Positions 24,903-38,144 of a stretch of DNA of 64,000 bases are shown here, piece after piece. Origin of the DNA: Pezizomycotina sp. ARF18 (Eukaryota > Ascomycota); the NCBI GenBank assembly GCA_002224055.1, contig AZLU01000069.1, positions 124,001 to 188,000 of the forward strand. Reading direction: 5' to 3'. The notes under the pieces were generated by a model. It was given only the letters and a program-made list of their open reading frames with translations. It was not told the origin of the DNA and did no database searches. Position 1 is the stretch's first letter. Each line of letters starts with the position of its first letter. A program made the position numbers and the translations under genes.

Positions 24903-27426
24903 TCACGCCTTCTGTATGGTATGCACGATCGGTCGCTGCTCCTTTCCATCATCAAGCTGGATGGTAAACCTCAAATCGGAATTGACAACCTCAACCCTGA
25001 TACTGAAATCCTTCGCGTTGGACTTTCGTCTACTCGACGACGAAATATTGAGGAAACTTAGCCGTTTGCCTCGGGCGTGATGTCTCAAATCAGCGAGATC
25101 TATGTTGGACGGTATAACCGGCAGCTTCCTAACGGATTCGTTATAATTTTAGTATGACGAATATACTCCGGAAGCGATAGGAAGTTCAAAAGCATAAACG
25201 AAAAGGAATAAGGAGGAAAGGTACGTTTATCACGACTGAAGCATCTTCCTTCAGGGTCTCCCCTGTCACAGGCTATACGGAGTTGGTATGAGTGGGTATC
25301 CTTCTTGTATTGCAGCTTTTCTATAAATGGCTCTGCCTGAAGTTCGCTATGTGCTTGGCCTGGAAAATTAACTCATTAGCATAGTACCCTATCGCGGTCT
25401 GTGTGTTGGGAGAAGTTGAAGTTCATTGACTAAGGACTAATTTATTGTGACTCGTTCTCCGTAGAAGAGCCTATAACTGGCGTGGGCAGTAGTTGCCTCT
25501 AGTAGCTGGAGCTCACGCACAAAAGATTCGATCATCCCTTTCGAAACCGCCAATTCCTTGCCGAAGAGTTAGTAGAGACCCTAATACCTCAATTTTAATT
25601 GTTGTTAGAGAATTGATTAGTGCATACCCTCCTTCTATTCTTATGATGTCGATTCCTGTCCGTTAAATTCTCCTCGTATTCCAGCTTCGAGAGTTTACGA
25701 TGAGGAACTAAAGGCACCCGTAATCAGAATATACTGGCGAAAATTAGTAATTAGAAGCGTATTGTGTTCATATGAGGTGTATATATGAGGCAAAAAAAAA
25801 AAAAAATGGTGACACCTTCGTACTCCAACAGAAACGTTTGCTCTCTTGCATGCCTCAACACATTCTTTCAAGTCAAAGACCGTATTTTCTATAGGGCCCT
25901 TGAAATACGATATCATCCATTCTCTAATTCCAGTCAATACGAAGCGGTATTCCGGTATCATGTGGAACATAGAGTTCATGAGGCGCACCTGTCGATATGA
26001 AATCTCCCGTCGAGATCCGGACATTGTCCTCCAAGCGCCCGAAGAGCTGCACAGACAAGCCCTGACGTCGCCGCTCTCAAATGATTCTTTGGGTGCAACA
26101 AATTCTTGGACTGTATGCCACTCATCAAGAGAATTTTCGAGCTCTCTGCGAGTGTCTTTATCCAAGATCTTGTTCCGTAAATCTGCCCGGAATTGCTTCT
26201 CGATTGATTTACTGCCATCCAGGTGCACTGATGTCCCCATTTTTTGGGTGATTTATAAGTAAACATAACTGGTTTCGCAGGTGAACTTACCAGTCCCTCG
26301 TATTTCTGGCTCTGTACGGACCAGCTCGACAACGGGCTCAGTAGATTTCAAATGATAGGGTTGTACTTTCTATAGGAGATACTACCGTCAGTTCTTATTG
26401 CAAAAAAAAAAAGGGGGGGGGGTGGGGGTGAGGTTGAAAAAGTTTTTCCGTACGACAGAAGCGCCCGTATCACATAAAATTATGGCGTCAGACTGATATT
26501 CCGACCCGGTGAGTCCCTTGAGATCATAGGGCTGGTTTTCATTGAGGATCTTCCTGATAGCGCAAAACGCCGACATCTGGGCCTCTTGCCTGAATCTACA
26601 ATCCGGGTTTCTAAAGCCGGTACGTGAACGGATTAAGTTCCGAAACGTCTCTACGTCTCACTCGTCAAGTACTCTGGCCAGGAAAGCAAGACTATCCAGC
26701 ATTCAGATAGACATTGCCAATTTTTGTCATCCGCAACGGCTTTGAATTTGGTGTAGATTTGCCGAAAAGTCTACAGCGACGGAAGGAAATGTTTAAACCC
26801 CAAGCATCGCCCCGATTCCGAATCGCTGATGGTAGGTTTCAACCCTTCGTCGCTCCATGAACTGACCAGTTGCGTATTGAGGTGTAGCGCACCACTGAAA
26901 GGTACCGGCATCTCGGTACCGAAACCCGTAATCGATATTATAGCTGAGAAATCCGTAGACAGCTTCTGGAATTCAAAATGGGTGTTAGTTTGGGGGACGC
27001 CATGAGTACTTCTAGGATAATTAAGAAGCGAGATCCCAAAAGAGTTTTGAGCAACATGAGTCGTCCAGCAAAGAAATAAACGATAGCGAAACAGGCTGGA
27101 GACGGTGAGAACATGGACTGGCGATTTCGAAGCAGGAATTAGATATCCTGATGGTGAAGTTCATGAAGATTTCTTTTAAGATGTAAGAAATGACGAGGGA
27201 AAAGAACAAAATCCGTTTTTGCGAAACGGTGGAAGTGTCTGGGTAGGAATTGTGTGTTGGCAGTGGGTGGCTTACTCGTGCAAACGGTACCAAAATCCAC
27301 AGCTACCAGTGAAAATTTGGCCCTCCTTATTTTAAAATCCATCCCTTGATCTCTTTGTTTATGATGTTTAACGACTATTGCCGGAGAAGAGGAAGCTGAT
27401 GGATTTGCCTTTATTTCATCTCTCAT
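24903..27426 (-). CDS. Fungal Hsp70-like ATPase-fold protein, copy 4
   Basis: Read on the minus strand, exon 1 starts at 27426, or more likely at the Met near 27342 (MDFKIRRAKFSLVAVDFGTVCTS), which matches the short leader of copy 2. It carries a recognisable phosphate-1 loop followed by a GTAAGC donor. Further on come WIVLLSWPEYLTSE, RQEAQMSAFCAIRKIL (the EAAA region) and AIILCDTGASVV (phosphate-2, lacking the Gly triplet). An exon at about 26286-26365 reads YHLKSTEPVVELVRTEPEIR with good splice sites. Then follow GSKSIEKQFRADLRNKI, matching the family GSxxLxxxF segment, and the C-terminal exon 24903-25088 (DLRFTIQLDDGKEQ). At least one single-base shift lies near 26660. A poly-T run near 25800 makes one reading hydrophobic and is probably intronic. 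Several exon borders remain uncertain. The order of motifs leaves little doubt about the family. Confidence 0.65.
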
Positions 27427-30400
27427 TTGTTACTATTTTGCGATTTTTAGATACACAATTTTCTGCAGTGGAACTAAACGTATATATATCGAGATCCGGG
27501 GGCGTAAAGTGAGGGCTTCAGAGCTATGAAAAACTCCATTGCATCGGCTTCGCGAAGAAACAAGACAACTGTCGACTATCAAAGCCTCGTTGGCGAGATT
27601 TTACCTTTGAGGTACAACACAATATATGAAGCTGTCTTTTTGCACCGACCTTTGGTACGAACTTCTGTCACTATTAAGGGAATAATATCTCGTCCCAGAA
27701 TACATGACTAAACACCATTCGAAGTCCGCAGTTGGCTAGGAGTATTAGCAACAGAGTCAAGAACTCCTTTTTTTTTTCCAACACATGAACTTTGGAGTCT
27801 GGGTCCTCTGATACCGCGAGATGAGACTGGCGAATTACAGTTCTCAGTTGGATTGACTCTTCACGCTCATGAAGTGGATGCCCGATAAGGAGTCACGGAG
27901 TTTATGCTTTACATGCAGATACAAATGACAAGCATATACATCTGCTCTACTATTAACTGCTTTGGATTGAGAAAAGTTGTTCCCCAAATACCAGCCTTGT
28001 CTGGAACAGACTGGTATGTCGTTCCTATAGTCGTCTACAACTATTTTCTCCTCGGTTTACCATGGTACCAGGAAAACGACCATTCATCATCAAGTAGATT
28101 TGATTCATTGTTGAAAGGAAAATATATACATGTATCTCTGCAGCCATACAAATTCTGCTTCAAACTCTTATTTTTGCTATTCGCACCTACGCTGAGTACC
28201 TATTCCCCCACTACAACGTTCCGCCAAAATAATACCAGTATTTTTTTGTGTTTGTATTTTTATTTTATTTATTCGGTTATTTTCTCCTGATTGGCGAACA
28301 GCAATATCTTCCAATGAAAATTGGACAAAAGTCTTAGGCTTTATTGCTTTTTCTATAATATACCTAAAATTGATGGGTTGATTTTTTCTATACAGAGCGC
28401 TTTCTGCATATGAAGACTTCCACCCAAAGTATTCCTTGGTTCTCTGCGTTGTCGCTTACTGTACCACGTCCCGGAATTTTGGGCTCTGGTAAGATTACGA
28501 AGCAGAATATGAAAGAAATTTTGCTTTCTGTCTTTCCGATTAAAACAGAACAGAAGGCTTTGATTTTGTAGTGTCCGCTTAGGTGTATATTTACAGGATA
28601 TCTTTACAGAAAAATAGGGTAAACATTGGATGGTATCCTACAAGCTTATACAACTACTTGGGACGAGTGAAATCGCCCTGTCTCAGTCCGTATTGGAGCA
28701 TCCACCAGGAAGTTTGATAATAATAATATCGGAAGTCAGCAAAGGCACCAAACTCGGATGGCGGGCACGGTACCGATATTTGAGCGAACAGTGCAGTACT
28801 AGTACAAGGTAAAGAGTTACGTTGGTATATACCAGAGTGTTGGCTTTCTTCTATTAGCCATTTTACCGTCTTGATAACTATTACAATATCTTCTTCTTCG
28901 TTAATGAACTTATTGATTTAATGCCTATTGTTGAAGATCTTTCTTCCTCGCTGCTTGCCATTTTAACTTCCTGTGCTTTCAATAATTTGGTCGTGCCCAA
29001 TTCCTAGTGGTCGTTTCTTCTTCAACTTTTATATTGCTTTATTGTCATGCGGTCCTTTTCCGCAGCACGCGATTTTTTCTTTCCTTTCCATTTTCGCCCT
29101 CGTCGGCTGCCCCCTTACATTAACTCGGTGTTGGAAGACTAGTCAGGATGCCAACAATATCATTTATACCCCCGGTCGAAGGACACTTTATCGCGAACCC
29201 ATTTCCCCCAATTCCTTCTTTTCATATTACATCTGACAACGTTAAGCCGGGTATTTTTCGCAATTATCCGGGGCTTTGGACGACGTATCGAATTCTGGAA
29301 CGCGTACCGGACGCTATCCTAAGGCGCTGTGGCCCATAGGCTATCATGACGGATGCTCAAGTTGACCCGACGCGACTCTCCGCGCGAGACTTTGGCTAAC
29401 TCGACCACTTCGCGCGCTTCGGACACAAAACACCCTATTCTCTTGATCCTCTCACTGTGTCTTCGACGAATGCACTGCCTCCGAAATCCGGAATGCACCC
29501 AGATGCGACTGAACGGACACCGACCGCAAATACAGAGGAACAAGCCTGCAAAACACTTTGTGTAACGCGATATTTTCGTACGGTCAAATCTGTCCTCTTC
29601 GATATATACCGGTCATAGAAAGAACTGAAGGCCATGAAAGGGTATGTATAACCCTTTCTAAGTTCTCTCTTGAAGTTTGGTATATCGTTTTCAGGACCTT
29701 GGTCTCTTCAGCGTTCCTCCATATCTCATCCTCCGGGGTTTATTAAGTGTCCATAATTTTTTTTTCTTCGAAATGAGAATGTTGTCGATGTGTATCTCTG
29801 CGTGACTTCCAAAATGGGTACCACATCGGGCGAAAAAATACAGGAATCCAAGCATGAGAAGAAAAGGGAAAAAAAGAGAGAAAAAAAAATCATAAGGCAC
29901 AAGGCTTCAGTACGACATCATGTGACTGTATCTGGCGCGTCAAATACTGATATCGCTTCGTTCTAGGATTCGAACCTGCGGTTTCTCGCACACCCATCGA
30001 TAATACGCTCATATTTCGTGGTCCGGCGGTAGTTGAGCGCACGCGCAAAACATCCAGCGGGCCAAGATCTCATTGTATTGCTCCGGAAGAATAATCTTTG
30101 TCCACGCCTGACAAACATGTTCGGCATATGGACAGCGTAATATATCACACTACCATATTTGCAGTGCGACTTACGCCGACGCTGAACCAAGAGCGCCATA
30201 TAAAGAGGCTGTGTCCATAGCCCATATCGGCCGTTTAGGGCTCATCGCTTGGCTGAAGTATCGCGAATGCCTACGAGCCTCCACCCTGGGCACGCCGTTC
30301 GCGGTCTCGTCGGTCCTTTTCCCAATTTCTCGCTATTCCGCTGGTCTGCGGAGCAGTTTGGCTGCGGGTAGTATCGGGACAAGTTTGCATGTCCTCGGTC

Positions 30401-33400
30401 TGTACGTGTCACGTTAAAGTGTTAGCGGAGATATACGGGCCAGGTTAAAACGTTTCCTTGAGCGACCCTAAAGCGCCAAGTTCTTCGCCATTTCCTCTCT
30501 TCGGTATCAATCTCTAGTTCGGGGGTGTATACCTTCGCTTCTGACAGCTGGCACAGCGAGCTTGGGTGGAGAGGCTGGACCTGGACGAATGGCGGCGATG
30601 ACAGGCCTCCCGCCGGCAGAAAATACGACCGAAAAGCCCTGCTGATTCACGTTTTGCTGGAGTGCCTGAGACATTGATACAAAGACGCTATCACGTCGAC
30701 ACCAATTTCGAGATTTTGCGTTGGTCGTTGGTAGTCGGTATACACAATATCTCGTGGGAACTACCCATTAACTGCGGCATTGTTTAGGAATAAGGCTGTG
30801 GTCAGGTTGTTATATTATATAATATAAGATCGAAACGGTTGTTAATCGATCGAACTTATGGAGGTTCAACGTTCACGTCGCATCCCTAGGTTTAGAGGAC
30901 ATAGGGCAGGGAAAAGAAAAAAAAAAAATTTTTTTTGGGCTTTCAAACGCCATCGCGATCCAAAGGAGAAAAAAACGCCCCCATACCAATAACCAGAGAC
31001 GCAAACCGGGCTGTTGGAATGTGTGATAATGCTAGTTGAGTGCATTATCACGCGTCGAGAAGAGACGGATACATTAGCGGGTATAAACGTCTCGAATCCT
31101 GGCTCGATATCGCCTACCAAATCTACCCGCGAGTAGTCCTTTCTGGCGGTCACTTTAGGGTCTATTGTTTAATTAATTTTATTCGCTGCAGACCCTTGCT
31201 TTTCCCTCAACAAAAAACAGCCCGGGAACGCGGGAGAATTACTTGTCAAAGGACAAAAAAGGAAAGAAAGGAGAAATAAAGCTGGCACACTATAGTAAGG
31301 GACGCCCCTTACCAATGTGCTGGGGCCATTCGCGCGAAACTACCAACTCTGGTTAGCGATGGCGTTGTCGATACTCCACATTTAAAAATTGAGAGCTACC
31401 TGCGATCCTCAGAAATGCAAGCTCGAGCCCCGGACGAGGCTGACAGAATGCGTTCCCAAATGCGCTGCTCTCTACCTTCCGTCAGAGCCCCAGGAACTAT
31501 TCTCCTGCTTCAGCTCCAGCTCACCGTGGCGTCTGCACTTTCATCACAAATCATGGCTGGCAAGGAGGCTTTCGCGATCAAGTATTGCGAGATATTTGAA
31601 AGGATCCACTGGAGATCACGATGCAAGGGAAACTGCTAAGCCTGAACTTAGTACTTGAGGGATTTTTCTCAAGAGCAAAAATTTCCTTTTAAATCGAAAT
31701 GAGATTACAACCTGCAGGATAGAGAATGGCTGTGGCAGGCGGTGGAACATGCTGGACAAGACTCAAAAGCCTGCTTCGATCGGCGATCGCATGAGAGGCT
31801 TAGAATGGGGCTCTGAGCTAGGGATGGACGGAATGCTTGAAGGACGCGTTATAGATCACGGGGGGCGAAAATAGGATGAACGGTGGGAGGTGAGAAATAG
31901 CAATGCAAGAATGTTGGGTTCATCGCGGAAGCGGACCGATTGGCTCGCGGAGCTCGCAGACTCCACTGCACGCAGGGAATCCGAATAGAGCTATTTTCGA
32001 TACTTTGGTCGCGCGATTTGGGTGGGTCCTGCCTTAGCGCCTGGAACATCCTCTAGTGGCCTCCGCAAGCGCTATCGAACCTTATTTCAACGTCAAGGTT
32101 GCCGTTTTGGTTTCGGAAAATGGGTGGTGAATGTCTCGAAGTTCTAGCGGATCGAGATTTTGTATATTCAAAATTCGAGAGGTTATTGACTGTTGAAACG
32201 GTGCTTCTGCACTGTTTCATGCATGGAGATAGTAGCGATATACCAAATTTTGGCTATACTAACCTCAAACAATAGGCGGCGAGGCTTTGATGCAACAGAA
32301 CTCCAGGAACGACGAAAGGAAACTTCCATATCCAGAAAATGCGGTAAATTACGGGAACAATCCCACACTAAACCAATACCGGCGAGAAGAACAAGGCTGG
32401 TGGCCACCGCACCGTTTTTGTAAACAGACGGTGTCAAATTAAGCGTCTCCCGCGTCCCTGTTGAACGCTCTACTGCGATGACAGGGTATCAATAAGCGGA
32501 TTCTAGAATATCATTACTTTTGTACAGGTAGCATCCGCCTTAAATTTCCATCGCCGGGTACAGCAGACTATCCCGCCGACAAATATCTTTATAGCCAAAA
32601 AAAATAATGAACTACCAGTAAGTTCGTCACAAGCCTTCTGTGGAGAAAACATTGAAAATCGGCTGAAAGTCAATTACGCTCAGCTCTCTATGCGTATATT
32701 CCTGTATTATTATTAGTGAACATTGAGTATATAGCTATTTTAGATTCATGTATATCATCACTATAATTAGTGGCCTCTGACAAAGAAGAATGGGGGAAAA
32801 AACGTGCTTATACTACATAGATTTAGAGGCCTGCTACATGAAGATCGAATAAAATTTGTCTAAGTATAAAGCTTATCCATGGAATCGAACCCAGGTACCT
32901 CGCCGTGTATCGTATGATCGTGACAGAATTGGTTTGAAGCCTCATTACTCAACCGGCCTTCTTCTTACTTTGATATTTTTGTTTTCAGCAATGCGGACTC
33001 AATACTTCCGGCGGACTTCTACAGTTGGAAGGCTGGCAGCTCACATGTTGCACAAACATTTAGTGGGTCAGACCTCTTACACAAGGCTTGTTCACATTAA
33101 TACCATTCCAACATGGTCAACGACACCTTTTTCCTGTGACATTTGGTATAGACCTCACTTCGTGTCAATTTCGAGGACTCAAAATGTAAATTAAGTAACT
33201 AGGGCAAGGGAATGAAGTTATTATATTGGGAAGTAAGAAGCAAGTATTGGAGTGGGGTCATATTACTATGAGAACCTTGTGGCTCTCGACCACTCGTTAC
33301 AAAAGTTTCAGGAAAGGGGCATGGGAAGGACAGCCAAAAAAAAAAAAAAAAAAAAAAATTAAGTTGAAAAGAATGGAAGAGAATTATTAAAAAGACGGGG

Positions 33401-33582
33401 TTTTTTTTAAGGATGAAAATTATAGAGAAGACGCAGTAAAAGTTATCAAAGTTGAAACCGGGAGGATCAGTCATAAAGGTCATTATTGAAGTCACAGACC
33501 TGATGCCACTCTTCTTCCCTCAAAGTCATGGTGGCTATACAAATCGTGTCAAGGCGATCTGGATGGTTAGACTCGAACATGG
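27427..33582. other. Long gene-poor stretch between Hsp70-like copies 4 and 5
   Basis: Six kilobases lack a gene I can support. Open frames such as 27904-28290, 29435-29635 and 31389-31658 are short, share no motif with known families and often overlap on both strands. Two sites (29965-30040 and 32880-32960) hold a T-loop-like ggattcgaac or ggaatcgaac word on the minus strand but do not fold into full tRNAs. A poly-A/poly-T palindrome lies at 30917-30936 and an A run at 33338-33358. Confidence 0.45.
30917..30936. repeat. Poly-A/poly-T palindrome
   Basis: About 12 A are followed by 8 T. Confidence 0.75.
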
Positions 33583-35836
33583 TCATTGTGAATATTTCCT
33601 CACAATATCCGACAGATATATAAATCTGCGGACATGGGTCAGGACTTTCGATCTGGAGAGCGATCTACTTATCAAGCTTCGCTTTGCAACAAAGAAGGGG
33701 GATATGTCAATATCCTTCAGATCAATGTTGCGATGCTCATAAATCGATGCTATTGCAGTTTCGAAGAAAAGGAATTAGTATTAAAGAAATTGCACGTCAC
33801 GGAGGAAGGCCGTCTAATCATGAGGTACTTACGATCATATTTCTGAGGTTTGGGTCCATTAAGGACAAAATAGTCAAAGTAAGCGTCTTCGACTTTTTTT
33901 CCTTGTTGGATAACTTATAAGGAATGCTGATTTTATGCTCTAAGCCGGCTTTGGTATCAAAATATAATCCCTAGTGAAGGCATTAGTAGATGCTTGATAA
34001 AATCGTTGGTGTTAAATCAACTCTGTAAACTGTACCTCTTGGAGGATCTCCTCAAGAAACGGCTCTTCTTCGTTTTTATGTACGATAGCGTAGCTCCGTT
34101 TCAACATATTGTTTGATTGGACAAGCTGTAGACCACGCTCCAAGGAACCCAAACATACCGCTGAGGCGCTATTGTAATGGAAAGAACATATCGTAAGTCA
34201 TTACCTATGGATACAGGTACTATACACCATGTATGTCAAATCACTCACGCATTCTCCGTCCTGGGGAATTTGATGTCGGGGCGAGATTCATTCACTTCAA
34301 AATTCATCAAGTTGATGAACCAAGGAATAGAGCCCATGCCGCCTGTAGAAAAAATTCCCTTCGTAAGAATATAGGTATTAGTATGGTATTTAAGCTTGGA
34401 AAAATTCACAAGAATATCAAATATGAATTTACCTTAGGTTTTTGTCCATTATTTGCTGCTGGAGACCGTTTGTAACTGATGCCACCCTAGCATAGGATTC
34501 TCCAGTGTAATCCTTCCATTTCTCTCTGGTAATTTTTGGGGAAAAGTCAGTAAACCAAACCCAAGAACATACACTACTAAATAGAGATGCGGTACCCGGT
34601 TATGACCAAAGGCCCATTTTTATTCCCAGGGCGTGGGAATTCTAAGGTTCGTTGGACCTCACGGTGCTCATGACAGGCTTCGACGGCCGCCCTAAAAGCT
34701 TTCAAAATATGTTGGAGCTCTGCCTCGGTCTCGTAAGGCTGTTGCGTGGACGCTTCGGGAACTTTTCAAGATCTCGCTTAAAAGCATAATCTATACTCAA
34801 CGACCCACAATTTTTGCCTTAATTTAGGACATAAGGGATCATCGTCAGCACCTTGTAGATATACATTCCTGGATACTTCCAGCGCGTTAAAATTTAGAAT
34901 GGTTACAAACCTAAGCAATCAGAGTTCTTGGTTACTTCCGTAATCGAGCCGATTTTATTAATAATAAAGAGTACGAATTCCTGTTGAAATTAGACGGGTC
35001 GTTAGAATCTACACGGAGGGACACGTGTACTATATACCGTAGGAGCGTTGAATGGATAGTGATTAGGCAAAAATTAAACCTACAGTATCCTTTTCTTTAA
35101 CGTCGATGAATAAGACGTGATCTTTTGGCTTAAAGCTGCTCTGATGCCTTTTGAGGAAATAAATAATTGCGTCTTCAGATTCGTGTCCGATAAGGATCCT
35201 ATCCTTATGCTGGGCGAAGTGTTCTTCCGATGCGATAATATCCTTGTAAGTTTTGATGTCGAGTTCAGGAACATTTCCTTCGCAAAAGCTAGTTGGGAAG
35301 CTGAAGCTGAAGTACCAGTATTCTTCAAATCGAGGCAACGCATGCTTTATAGCGTAATCGACGATATGCTCGTAGACCTTAGAAAGGAAGTCACAGAAGA
35401 CCTGCTGCCATGTCTTTGTGATCCCTTCCCATGGAGGTCGGGATGATTTTTGGCTCTGCTCATCCCTAAACCGCTTCGAGAACCACTGTTTGAATTTTGT
35501 GCAGGGTATAGTCGTCGCTGTCGACGAATCCGGTGCTGGCCAACCAATGGTCCAGGTTACCGGCCTCACGGAAGTATCGTAATAAACGCGAGAGGAATTT
35601 TAGAAACTGGCTTGCTTCCGTTAGGAGGATGAAAGTTCCGAATCATACGCGGCGACTATTGTCAGCGGTACAATAGCTTATTTCTATTTCGGATGCGTTA
35701 AAATTTTAAATTACGATGCAAGGGAAAGCTAGAAGGCATTGGACTAAACAGGTTGCAATAGTGCTTTGGTACGCTTACCAGTAAAGACATTTCCTGCATC
35801 GATACCCCAAAGAACAACCTGATTTGAGGAAACCAT
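33583..35836 (-). CDS. Fungal Hsp70-like ATPase-fold protein, copy 5
   Basis: Exon 1 (35779-35836) begins MVSSNQVVLWGIDAGNVFTG, a phosphate-1 loop, and is followed by a GTAAGC donor. The next exon carries SKIPL and then, one frame away, YYDTSVRPVTWTIGWPAPD, the family's SKxPSxxYY and WG segment, implying one single-base shift near 35590. Then come WYFSFSFPTSF, EDAIIYFLKRH and HVLFIDVKEKDTV, where Lys-Glu-Lys stands at the phosphate-2 glycines (35063-35569). Downstream exons read GPLVITGYRI (about 34570), GGMGSIPWFINLMNFEVNE (about 34250-34345) and SAVCLGSLERGLQL with KRSYAIVHK (about 34050-34160). The C-terminal pieces are KISIPYKLSNKEKKS and NIDLKDIDISPFF. The last stop used here is at 33583; the true end could lie up to about 150 bases further. 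Of the five copies it departs most from the family. Confidence 0.6.
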
Positions 35837-38144
35837 ATTTTACGGATTGAAAACGAAGCAGGATGTATATATCTATATATAAGATCTGAAGCAATTATTC
35901 GAAATCGATTTAGCACTTGAAGATATTCAAGGATGAGCGATATTAAGTGGTGTGCCGTTAAAGGTGTGGAATAAGTAGTGCGTTGAGAAATGGAAGGATG
36001 ATATCAAATAGCTGGGAACTAAGCTCCGAGAATCATGTCGGAAGGGGATGATGGACATATTTATGCTTTTGCAGAGAGCCAAAATTTCTTTGACGCTTTC
36101 ATACCTTGATTATAGGCGAGAAAGTCTTGTTCTATGGCTAAAATACTATGTGCTCGCAATATTATTGTGAACGTTTCATGCCTCTATTTCTCATATTCAT
36201 AGTCGCGATCATGCTCACAGCACTTTCTTCGGCCAATTAGCTCTCAAAGCATATATTTCTCTGATACCAAGGCTACTGTGAGTAAGGAATAATCGATATT
36301 CTAGGGCGTACAAGTTCTCTAGCTAAGTTACAAGGCGTATCTACAATTGGCCTCTTCACTCTCAGTATTCATGTAAGTCTTTGTATAAAGGCTGGCGCTC
36401 AAACCTGGGCGTGCACGGGCTTGGGCAACCGCTCGCATATCATCGGAAGGCTCCTAGTATCTGTAGACGATACTCAAGGAGACTTTACAATACTTCTGGT
36501 GGACTTTCGTAATTTTACTGTTACAAAACTCCCTCTATTAGATGCAAGAGGATTTGTATTTAATAAGACAGTTTAACAAAAGCACACGGCAAATCCTTCC
36601 TTTGCAGGCTGATATGATGTTTCTCCACGTCGACCGTGTTCGTCGAAGGTCTCGTGGACACGAGCTTCTCCTGATTGCCAAATCACAACCATCTCTCCAC
36701 CCCCTAATCCCTCGCGAGGACTCATCAATCAGGGTATACTATAATTGCCCATCCTGCATGCCGGACTTTCATGCAAGAAATTTAAAAATAAGAAGATATT
36801 AGTTAATATTAGAGGTGTATAATTTAACTCGATGAGGTTTAATCCCTGCTTAGCCCTGGTGGGCGACAACGGGGTCGTTCTATGTCTTTCCACGCGCATC
36901 ATTTGAACCATGATGCGCCATACGTACATGCATCTCCAAAAATGCATGCGTCTTCTTTAGAAACAATTGCGACATGTTAGCTCATAATTTTTGTTTGGGA
37001 ATTTTCACTTATTCTCAGTGGGGATGGTGGTGTATACAATCTGCGCCTGTTTCTATAAATTTCGGTAAAATCGTATGCTTTATTTTTTCAGCGCTTAAGA
37101 GTCTTACGCATACTCCGTGATCTGCCCACGGTTGCTTGAAAAGAAGCTGGATGCCACAGTTTTTTCTTTTGATTGATGCGAGTACGAAGGGATACGACAT
37201 GATTGACAGGGAGGTACAACTTCGCAAAGTACCTTCAGATATAGCTGATGTATCTCGGAGTAGTGCTTCGGCCAGGCAAACAAACAGGTATTCCTCAGTG
37301 TTTCTTCGCCTTTATACCTTTCCCAAGATCGAATATACGTCACATGCATTACACATTTGGGTGTCCAAGCTTTTGGGAGAATCAGTGGATGAATACTCTT
37401 CTGAGGCAGCAGAGGCTTAATTTTGCTTTTCGGAAGTCATGTATATATTCCCTTTCATTCAAGTTCTCAGTAACACAATTGAAATTGCCTGTAACAGGAC
37501 TGTTGCCAATCATCCATAATTAATAGCCGGTGTGAGGGCAATATTTTAAGAAATGTGAGCCAATAAACGCAACTATATCCTTCTATTTAACCTGATACTA
37601 GTGGGTTATTATCTATTTATTTATTAGCAAATATTAGCCAACTGTTATTTTAGGTAAAGTAACCCTATTTTCAATAAATATATCACTTATTACGCTCTAC
37701 TGATACTAAATCTCATGAACTAGCAACGTAATAACATCGTCGACATCATTATTAAAGCTCGGCGCATTCGATATAACATATATTCGTACGATTTTTAAAA
37801 CAAATTTAATATTTTATCTTTTTCAAGCTATAATAAACAATTTTAAATTTATTTTAAATTTTTTCTAATTTTATTTTATTTTATTTTTATTTTATTTTAT
37901 TTTATTATTATTATTATTATTATTATTAATTTTTTTACAATTTTAACAAAAAAAAAACAAACGTCAAGCGTGCTTAGTAGCCATTTCTTTTGTCGCCGTT
38001 CTAGTTCAAAATGACTGTACCTTCTTTTCCTTTGTCATTCCTGTATTGCTTCGATTACTACTTTCTTCTCATCTTTCCGCTTTTTGTAGCTCCTGCAACC
38101 CCCTCCCCCCCTTCCCTAATAATGTTATTGTTTCTTTTACCCAG
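35837..38144. other. Intergenic, AT-rich, no gene supported
   Basis: Open stretches at 36542-36802 and 37104-37523 overlap on both strands and have no motifs. From 37550 the sequence becomes very AT-rich and ends in a microsatellite-like tract. The last 100 bases hold a C-rich run and a good acceptor (ttttacccag), so an upstream exon of the next gene may lie within this stretch. Confidence 0.4.
37850..37935. repeat. TTTTA and TTA microsatellite tract
   Basis: Repeated ATTTT units at about 37860-37905 pass into TTA/ATT triplets up to about 37930. Confidence 0.75.

Noticed and set aside
29960-30045. tRNA-like sequence on the minus strand (T-loop word ggattcgaac)
   Set aside because: The T-stem pairs poorly and no matching acceptor stem or clear anticodon arm is found.
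32870-32965. Second tRNA-like sequence on the minus strand (ggaatcgaaccc)
   Set aside because: Only the T-loop region fits; the acceptor stem and D-arm do not pair, so at most a tRNA remnant.
33634-33920. Plus-strand text resembling a homeodomain-like transposase (GISIKEIARHGGRPSNHEV)
   Set aside because: It lies opposite the C-terminal exons of Hsp70-like copy 5, which explain the region better; no transposon ends are seen.
36542-37523. Set of short open stretches possibly forming a spliced gene
   Set aside because: No frame gives consistent exons, and nothing resembles a known family.
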